DNA from: Bretschneidera sinensis
Taxonomy: Eukaryota > Streptophyta > Magnoliopsida > Brassicales > Akaniaceae
DNA: 64,000 nucleotides
NCBI GenBank assembly: GCA_023935145.1
Contig: CM043698.1
Span: 36,172,001 to 36,236,000, forward strand
Direction of reading: 5' to 3'
In this document: positions 55,801 to 64,000 of the stretch, one piece after another
Numbering within the stretch: position 1 is the stretch's first letter
Layout: the number at the start of each line of letters is the position of its first letter
Notes under the pieces: model-generated
What the model was told of the DNA's origin: nothing
Seen by the model: only the letters and a program-made list of their open reading frames with translations
Database searches by the model: none
Position numbers and translations under genes: made by a program

Positions 55801-56863
55801 AACCCAAACCAAACAGCTTTCCAAAATCGCTTTTGTCAAACCTCCTTTTGCTGCTTATACCCCCAACCCCCACAAACACAACCCCCCCATACTCTATACT
55901 CACTAGGATGAAGATGTGAATCCGAACGAAGAAGGAAATCTCAACAAAACGAATCAAGCCATACCTCTTTTTATGGTATGGCCTTTGCCCTTTTGCTTGT
56001 CCAAAATTTCCTTTTCTTTAATTTGATGCCCTAATATCACGATATCTATAATATAAGAATATATGGTAAAATTCAATGAGATCCTTTAAGTTTGACATTA
56101 ATTATAATTTAGTCTCAATTTTTTAAAAAAAATGACGTTATTTTCCTAATTGAAATAGCAATTATATTTAAAATAGGTAATAATAAGAGCAAAAATTAAT
56201 GAATTTTTTTATGATAAGCATGTAATATGAGATATGATGGATAATAATTAAAAAATGTTTGTGTTTTATTATTTTTTATTAAATTATTTAATAATGAGAT
56301 GAATTTATCGTTTTTTTAAAATTTAAAGTTAAGTTATAACTGTTACTAAACTTAAAAGGATGTTAATTGTGTTTTCCCCAAGAATAATAGATGCTTCTTT
56401 ATTTTATCATAACATTTAAAATAGCCATCACTCTCCCGCGGAACTCATGCCTCACTGTTTTGGCAGCTAAGTTGATGTAAGGGTGAGGGATGCATTACAT
56501 GCTTGCAACTTGCAAAATTTTCACATACTTTTTTATTTTTGACTTTGAAGTTGATATTTTGTTGTACACGTTAAATTCCCTTTCACTAAGTAGATCAAAT
56601 TAATTAGGCGGTGATAACAGTAAATCTCAAACATGGACATTTTTTTAAAAAGTGAAATTCAAGTGATAGTTTTCGAAAAATCTAGTGATAATTTTAAGAA
56701 AATCAAATATTAACACAAACACTTAAAATAAATTTTTAATTTTTTTTATCGATTTGGTACATTTTCATTAACTAAAATGTATGGTTAAGCTATACATTTC
56801 AATTGTATGTTTATTTTCACTCGATTAAAAATGCGGTAAGCTAATAAAAGAATAAGAGTAAGG

Positions 56864-57448
56864 ATGGTAACAAAACGGAGAACGGAGAACGGGCGGGGTT
56901 GGATTCTTCATCCCCGTCTCCATCAAGCTCACAAGGAAAAAAAATTCTTTATTTCACGAGGAATTTTTTTAACAAAGTCCAAATTACATAAAATTTGAAC
57001 TATTTTAAGCTAATAGCCCATAAAAAGATGATTTTTAAAAGCCCAAGTTCGGTAAGATCGAAAAATTTAACATTTTTACTTGTTAAAGTCTAAATTAATC
57101 TTGTGATCATTAAAAAATAAAGTGTTATAAAAGAGTAAGTGCAAGTGATATTTATAAGATATGAATTTAATAAATTATCATTAAGATATGAATTATCATT
57201 TAAGTTAAAATTTTATAAATTTGAAATGAAAATTTAATAAATTTATTTAATAAAAAAATTAATTTAAAATAAAAAATATAATACATTATTCAAAACAGAG
57301 ATCTATATTCACGTCTCCAGTCCCACAAAAGCAACAAAGAAAAAATTCATTCTTATTCACGTCCCCAAACGAGACGATTTTTTTTTTTTTTTCAAATCGA
57401 GAAAAGACGGGATGAGACGCTTCGATTTTAAACAAAATTGTCATTCAC
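56864..57448. mobile_element. Probable decayed hAT-type MITE
   Basis: GC-rich ends in AT-rich surroundings: GGAGAACGGGCGGGGTTGG with CCCCGTCTCC on the left, and CGTCCCCAAACGAGACG with GACGGGATGAGACGC on the right, the typical GGGACGGGG-style termini of such elements. Exact ends and target-site duplication not resolved. Confidence 0.4.
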
Positions 57449-58280
57449 AAACAAGAGGTGAGAATCTGCTGTATTGAAGGTGGATTTGGTTTTATGGGCT
57501 TAAAGGTAAGCCTACGTTCTATAGGTGCATGGGGAGAAGGGGACAAACCCAACCATGGTGTTCCTCTGTATCCAAACCAATAACTCAATAATTGGATATG
57601 ATATCCAGTTGTGACATTAAAACAAAAAGGAATGATTTACATTAATTACTACAGTAACATTTTCCGTTTTAAATCGCTATAGAATTTTTCAACATTACTA
57701 AGAAAGAGAAAATTTTATGGACAATCACGTGTAAGATGCGGTAATTCTAATTCGTGCATGTACGATTAAGGTTTTACTAACATTCACATTAATAATTATG
57801 ATACATAATCAATTGTTATTTATGAAAAAACCATATCATCACGTATGTCAATAATTATTTCAATTTAATTAAAACGAAAGATACTTCTTGTTTACATGAT
57901 ATTACGTGGGTCTGCGTCAACTCTAGTAGTTCATTAATTTATAACATTATTTATCTATCACTCAAAAATATTAATTCAAATTATTTTTAAATTCATAAAA
58001 CTTTATATATATATTAAAATTTTTTATTCTGCTCACGTGGGATGTGATTCATCTCAGAACATGCGTTTAATTAAGTCTTGTGCTTGAGAAAAATATATGC
58101 GTAAACGATTAAGATCGAACACTGATATTGAGATCTCTTACTGAATTTCTTAGTTCCATGGTTTAAGATGTATGCAAGTCCTAAAATATAGTGGTCTTCA
58201 ATGATGAAGAACTAGTCAATTATCATAAAGCAAGTAAAATGTTACTGCTGAGTACGTATTATTTCCAGGTTTTACACCCA

Positions 58281-58300
58281 TTGACTTTTTCACAAGTCAA
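58281..58300. promoter_or_regulatory. Inverted pair of W-boxes upstream of the WRKY gene
   Basis: TTGACTTTTTCACAAGTCAA places two TTGACTT-type W-box cores in opposite orientation about 265 bp before the ATG. WRKY promoters are commonly auto- or cross-regulated through such pairs. Confidence 0.7.
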
Positions 58301-58374
58301 CACGATGGAGATTGCCAAAAAAAAAAAAAAACTGGTTTACTTTGGAAATGAAGAGACTTCTAATTAGATGCCTT

Positions 58375-58381
58375 TATAAAA
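58375..58381 (+). promoter_or_regulatory. Putative TATA box of the WRKY gene
   Basis: TATAAAA about 190 bp before the ATG and 75 bp after the W-box pair. Confidence 0.5.
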
Positions 58382-58565
58382 TGAATCAATATCTCTCCAA
58401 TATTTAAAGTAAACAAAGCCTGCCTTTGAAATTATCTCATGTCCATCTTCTTGCAATTCTCTTAACAATCTAAAGCTAGTCAGCCTCGCTAGTATTCTCA
58501 TCTCTCATCATTTCTCTCTGTACTACACAATATAAATCAAATCTTTGATAAGTGAGTTTCTTTTC

Positions 58566-59864
58566 ATGGAGGACTGGGATTTGCAAGCAGTAGTTAATGG
58601 ATGCACCAATATCATCATGGACGGTACCCCTCAATCTTGTTCTTCTCCTTGTATTGAACAACAAGACTTTCTTTGGGGTAGTACCCCTGAAATCTTTGAA
58701 ACCACAACAGTTTTTGAGGAGTTAGGGGAGTTTTACAAACCTTTTTACCCTGAGTTGCACCCTCTTTCAACACAAACCATCCTTGGAAGTTCCCTATCTC
58801 TACCCACAGAAATGAAAGAATTACAAAATGGCCAAAAGCAGCAGCCCCTCTCAACTGGGCCCGTAATTGCCAAGCCTCGTACTGCTGATATCATTATTAA
58901 TGCAGCCAAACCGAAAAGAAGGCGAGTAGATTTAACTTTATGTGCTGGAAAAAGTTAGTGTTCAATATTGATGGATTAATTTACCTAATAATTCTGATAT
59001 TTGTCTACTCATTTTCAGCAAGAAGAATCAGCATAAGAGAGTTGTGAAACAGATAACAGTTGAAGGTCTCTCATCCGATATGTGGGCTTGGCGTAAATAT
59101 GGACAAAAATCAATCAAAGGGTCTCCTTATCCAAGGTTATTAATCAAGCTCTCTCTCTCTCTCTCCATTATACTTTCTCATTTCCAGATGAGATTTAAAT
59201 CTAAGACCTACCAAACCTGATCTACTCTTATAAAGGCTGTGTTTGGATGGGGAGAATGAAGGGAAAAGAAAGGAAAAGAAAGGAAAGGATACACATACCT
59301 CTTCATTAAATTCAAAAAGCAAAATGAAATTCTAACGTTTAGTACTTTAAAGTCTAGTGCTGTGTTGAACGGCTTTTTCTTCATGCTATTGAACCAGACT
59401 TTGTTGCTTTTGTTGAACAAAATTACAGGAGCTATTACAGGTGCAGTAGCTCAAAAGGATGTTTGGCAAGAAAACAAGTAGAAAGAAGTCCTTCGGATCC
59501 GGGGATATTTATCATAACCTACACTGCTGAGCACAGCCATGGACACCCAACTCGAAGAAATTCCGTGTCTGGAAGCACCCGAAACAATAAGTCCATCACA
59601 CCTAAAATTTCAGCTTATATAAATGAACCCCAGATGCCAACAGATCATCAGACAGTTCTTTCTCCAACAACTCCTTCAATCGCACATTCCATTGAAAATG
59701 ACTTGATGCAACAAGAAAGTCTTAAACAAGAGGAGGAACAAATGCTTGGAGACAATGAAGTTAACATATCTGATATGATGTTGAGCGACGAATTGTTCCC
59801 AAGCCTGGACAATTTTAATGGGCTTACCACAGAATTTTCCTTTGATGGTTGCTTCTTGAACTAA
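58566..59864 (+). CDS. WRKY transcription factor, group IIe (WRKY22/27/29-like)
   Basis: Nuclear DNA-binding factor recognising TTGAC W-boxes; relatives act downstream of immune MAP-kinase cascades. Exons: 58566-58925, 59023-59135, 59429-59864 (TAA); 302 aa. N-terminus [13 protein letters not shown] is typical of the WRKY22 group. The WRKY domain shows [20 protein letters not shown] and [15 protein letters not shown] with a C-X5-C-X23-H-X-H zinc site closing at AEHSH. The basic stretch before it and an acidic C-terminus ([13 protein letters not shown]) fit activation. Odd: heptad context has KSIKG where relatives have KPIKG. The intron-1 junction is ambiguous: CGA|gtagat with acceptor at 59022 (used here), or a GC donor at 58922 with the canonical CAG at 59018; both keep frame. 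An in-frame ATG at 58545 exists but family alignment favours 58566. Confidence 0.93.
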
Positions 59865-60880
59865 TTAATCATCAAATAGTAATTTTGCTTAGTCTTGTTT
59901 TATGATTAGTAATTAGTTATGCAACTGTAAGTGGCATGCAATTGATGAGAAAGCCAGACCAGTTAAAAGTTTCTCATCAAAGAGAGAAACTGCTGCTTCT
60001 TTTTTCTACTACTTATTTTTGTTTTGTAACTTAGGTGTAATCTGTATAGTTTACTGTGTCTTCAAGCTCAACAATTATAAAGATGAATTTTTAGCTAATC
60101 TTTCTCCATTTTAATATTGCAGCAAAAGGGTTAATATCACATGATCTCTAATTTTCAATAATTGATACAAGTATTATATATATAAAAATAATAATAATTA
60201 TTATTATTGTACACTCCTCTCAAACATCTTCAAAAATACTCAATTAAAATATACGAAATGAATGTTTAAGGAAAGTGTTTGATTAGCACCACTCGTATAT
60301 AAAATCAACTAGGATATTATTGAAATCACGTGTGATACCAATTGGCTAGCCGCCATTGCCTAACTTTCATTGTAAATGACAGCCAATTATAATTTTGTAT
60401 TTAAGGAGGATTAGTTTAATGATGTACTCACTCTTATTTGATTTCAATGACAGTCTGGTTGCTGTATTGCCTTCAATTTTATTACCATAAGCATGAGACT
60501 GCAGACTCTTTCTTTGGAATTTAAGTAAAATGTTTTTATTTATTTAGAGGGATTTAACGCATTCTTAATTTCTACCAATTTACACAACAATCTTCTTTAT
60601 CTATAAAAAAATTGTTAGTACGAAGAATCGACTCAAGACTTCAACGCAGATAAGTATATTTGACTTGAGACAATAACTATTAAGCTGAAGGCCAGATACT
60701 GATTAAATTTAAGTACAATGTTAAATACAAACCATCAAGTGAATTATCTTAGGAAATTTAATATTCAAAACTTTGTAAACATATTTCCAAAATTTTGCTT
60801 TTTTTTACTTAATATGATGGGAATTTTATTAAGCGCCAGTTACTTACAACCTTCTACAAGTAATAAAAAATATTTGCAGT
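59865..60880. other. Spacer between WRKY 3' end and GH9 remnant
   Basis: WRKY 3' UTR, then AT-rich sequence with an (ATA/ATT)n palindromic stretch near 60180-60210. No gene supported. Confidence 0.6.
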
Positions 60881-63145
60881 TTAATTGATCTGCAAAAATT
60901 GTAAAGATTCTTCATTTTGGACGAGCAAAGCAGCATTCATGTAAGTTGTAGGTTCTGCATGAGAGTAGTCTGATCTCAAATCATTGAAATGATCGTTCAA
61001 ATCAGGACCTCCAGCAATTGCACCCACATGAGTATTTGGATTTGGTTTGCTAGAAGAGTATTAGCTTGAGTAGCCATCATTGAAACCAATCTTTGCCGGG
61101 TGATCGTGGATTGAAGGGATGGATGCACCTCTATGGTGAATCTGCATTGGATACTTGCTGCTAGAGCCTACCATATAAGACATCTTCATTGGGTTATTCC
61201 CTAGTATGTAGTCCACCTGAAATTGCAAGAACTAAAGAAATTAATGTACCAAATTCTGGGCTAGTTTTATGAGTGGAAGAAAGTGATCTTTATTTATTGG
61301 TAGAGAGAAAAAGTAAAAGGAAAAAAGAAAGAGAGAAAAGAAAAGTGAGTCGAAGAACACTTTTCTATCATTTGGTAAAAAAGAAAAATGAAACGATTGA
61401 TGTTTTTTTCTCGCATATATAAATCAGAATACTCTCAAACTAAGAGGACTAAAGAATGAAAGATAAAATAAACTATATTTTTTGTCTTTTTTTTTCTTCA
61501 CTTTTCCATCATCTTTATCTAACATTATTACATGAAGAAAAACATTAATCCTCTTTTTTTTTTTTTATCATATCTCTTTTTTCCTCGATTCTACTTTTCA
61601 ATCATCTTTATCAAACAATATTACGTTGGATAGTGACTCAAATTAATTAGAGAAAAATACACTTTTCACCCTTGTAGTTTAGCTTTGTGACATATTGCTC
61701 TTTATGGTTTTTTGTGATAGACTTCCTCTTGTGGCTCCCTATGATAACACGAGGGGGTTCTCTATTAGTTTTTAAGCATATTATGTTAGTTTTTAAGCAT
61801 ATTTCATTATCATTCTAGTTATAAAGATGGCAGAATACTTTTAAAAATTGACAGAGCAGTCCCTTCATGCTAGTGTCTCAAATCACAAAGGGCAATTTGT
61901 AAACAAAAATGCAAAAAACAATTTGTCATAAGGTCAAACCACAAGGGTGCTAAGTATATTTTGTCCGATTAATTAAGACAAAACGATTGGACTAGGCTCC
62001 GTCCGGATGGAGGAAGAAAATCTTTAGTTTTTTATTTTCCTATTTTATGGTGGCTACTAGTTTCCTATTAAGATAATTACTTGAGGTTAATTATTTCTTA
62101 TTAGAATACTTGGTGGACTCCACAAAGGGGATAAACAAGTTTTTAGTCTCTTGCAAGACAAATTAAGAGCTTCTTATTTTTGGAGAGAATTAAGAACTTG
62201 GGTTAAAGTAATGGTGAAAGTTTTACTCAAGTTTTCTCTCTCAAAGCGCGTAATCCATGATTAATTAGTGAAGAATTAATTTTTTAATAGTTTTTGTGAA
62301 GTAAACATTAAAGGTCGAACCATGTTAAAATCTTGACGTTATATCTTCTACTTTATTTTTCTATTATTGCTCTATATTTTTGCTTGATGTTTTTGTGGAA
62401 TTATGCAGTTAAATTTCTATCAAGTGGATTTTGTGCCCATTTTTTGTTGTAAAAATCCCAACACATTATTAAATGATAGGAAAATATCAACCCTTCTAGT
62501 TTCTCATCCTCTCCCTCCTATTTTTCTTCTCCACCAATCAGAGCAAATTCCGTCTAATCTTGTCATGCATTTCATTTAAATGATCTAGTAGAAGAGAGTG
62601 TGTGAGTCACCTGTGATTTGGCAAAGGCTCTGATTTGAGAGGCAGAGAAATGAACAATGCCACATTGGATTTGATCAACATGAGCTGCAGTTAATGTTTT
62701 GGAGTAGATGAACAGCACCATAGAAGAGCTTGTAACATACTGTAAATTACTACTATATCTAATATACAGAAGACCGCCTGCAACAACCAGAAAGTTATCA
62801 GTCTTGAAAAATTCTTGGAATCATAGTAAAAAGTGATTTTGTGTGGTCTGATAAAGTATACCAGGAGTTGTTTTAATCTGTACAGAGCTTCTCCCTGGCA
62901 TTAAGCTGCATATAAATGAGTCCGCGTCACTCTTGAACTTCCCCAGATCCTTCTTGCCCGCCTAAAATTCCTGATCAGAATTATAAGATTTTTACAGAAT
63001 GTGATGGTTATAATATCTTTGCTAGTAATGCCTGAGCTCCAGCAAATTTGTTGTCCCAACTGAACTCAGAAATTGCATGACTCCACCCTTGATTGCTCGA
63101 AACATCGCTCAAATACTTATTATCTCCACTTGCCTTAAAGAGATC
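60881..63145 (-). pseudogene. GH9 endo-1,4-beta-glucanase, C-terminal fragment, disrupted
   Basis: GH9 cellulases cut beta-1,4-glucans in cell walls. Minus-strand pieces: about 63145-63012 (EFSWDNKFAGAQALLAK), 62961-62862 (KKDLGKFKSDADSFICSLMP), 62777-62611 (GGLLYIRYSSNLQYVTSSSM, FSASQIRAFAKSQ), 61216-60881 ([54 protein letters not shown], ending at TAA 60883-60881). These are the conserved HHR signature and the DLRSDYSHAEPTTYMNAAL end with the catalytic Asp/Glu region. Lesions: TAA at 61071-61073 replaces the Trp of GYSSWYSS, and the donor after LLAK lacks GT. The N-terminal two-thirds is not seen up to the window end. Probably a pseudogene fragment. Confidence 0.88.
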
Positions 63146-64000
63146 ACATCTCTTTTCCACAAGTCATTATTACTTCATGAAACAACATTTGATCCCTTTT
63201 AATCACTCTTCCTCCTTGCTTGTCTTTTATTTTCCTTTTCTTTTGGGTTATTTTATCTAGTAGCTAGCAAATTTTAAACTTCCAGAACCATATACAAGTG
63301 TGTGTATATAAATATACATACAACCAAAGATCATATACATTATCAACATAAGCATCGACTGCAGCCTCTTGGCAGCTAGCGATCTCCTCCAGATTCAAAG
63401 AAAGAGATTTCATACGAAAATATAAAACCCATATATTTGTAAGCATCCCAAAAGTACGTACTGCTTATTTCAGTTACATTTTCTTAAAAGACATCAAAAC
63501 TGAGTATGGGTGCAGAATGGATTGTTGTTTGTTGTTCCTCGTTTATTATTTGTGTATAGGCTTTCCCCTTTACTTAATATTATAACTGGATAGCATTATT
63601 TCTAGTTGCTTTATCCATATATGTTTCTGGTGGATCTACATGCTCATGAATCATAGTCATATATGACAACTGAAAATTGGCAGATTCTCCATTTTAATTC
63701 TGGAGTTGTGATGATACCATTCCATAATTCTAAGGCATATACTTCACGGTTTTTTATTTATTTATTTCTGTTTGTTAGATTATATAAACAAAATAATTGG
63801 ACTTTTTTCTATCAATTTAAGTTGTCGGGATAATTGATCACCTAACTATGAATTATTTCTTTAACATGTTATCATAGATCTAGGTCCTATTTTATCTACA
63901 CCTGGCCTTGTTCAAACCCATTGGTCCCTTTTTAGTTTGTAGTGTTATCGTTTTACGCGAGAAATTTTTACTTAGCACATGTTCATGAAAGATATGATAC
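63146..64000. other. AT-rich sequence at window end, no supported gene
   Basis: I looked for upstream GH9 exons on the minus strand and found none convincing. A short reading near 63350-63410 has no recognisable similarity. Confidence 0.5.

Larger units (their letters stand above)
54682..58280. other. Intergenic, AT-rich, with poly(C) tract and transposon remnant
   Basis: No supported gene. A tRNA-like phrase on the minus strand near 55240 (TGGTCCAACGG) may be an old SINE fragment. The other features are listed separately. Confidence 0.55.

Overview
The window is plant nuclear DNA, most likely from a eudicot. It is AT-rich with gene islands, the introns are GT-AG with U/T-rich 3' ends, the proteins are plant-specific (WRKY, HIPP, type-1 ACC synthase, plastid MEP-pathway enzyme), and there is a full range of plant transposable elements. 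I cannot name the species. Several genes follow the order I recall from Arabidopsis chromosome 1 around At1g63940-At1g63990: MDAR6, an HMA protein, ISPF, a G-patch protein and SPO11-2. This looks like a conserved microsyntenic block that has taken in other genes (ACC synthase, DDA1, 6-phosphogluconolactonase) and several transposons.

Layout. 1-5261 (+): 3' part of an organellar monodehydroascorbate reductase gene (15 visible exons). 8215-9409 (+): small isoprenylated HMA protein. 12740-17833 (-): full-length but decayed Ty1/copia retrotransposon. 18380-21295 (-): type-1 ACC synthase. 25123-28007 (-): ISPF of the plastid MEP pathway. 28739-32703 (-): DDA1, a CUL4-DDB1 ligase subunit. 33405-33554: SINE with target-site duplication. 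34443-37351: 2.9-kb non-coding LTR retroelement whose interior is three families of tandem repeats. 39125-43582 (+): plastid 6-phosphogluconolactonase. 45967-52069 (+): G-patch protein with a fold-back element, a 246-bp TRIM element and a duplicated splice acceptor in its introns. 52766-54681 (-): SPO11-2 pseudogene carrying an inverted duplication of one of its own exons. 58566-59864 (+): group IIe WRKY factor. 60881-63145 (-): decayed GH9 endoglucanase.

The genes are functionally mixed (ascorbate recycling, ethylene synthesis, isoprenoid precursors, pentose-phosphate pathway, protein turnover, RNA-related, defence transcription) and do not form an operon-like unit. The notable pattern is that four conserved genes carry lesions: MDAR (2-nt phase break at an exon end), ISPF (about 20-nt exon deletion), SPO11-2 (nonsense, frameshift, missing exons) and GH9 (nonsense). 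This fits one member of a duplicated chromosome segment undergoing fractionation, though assembly error cannot be excluded for the two small indels.

The strongest unusual signals are the 78-bp near-perfect hairpin made from an inverted SPO11-2 exon, which could be a nascent small-RNA locus directed at a meiotic gene, and the LTR element filled with higher-order tandem repeats.
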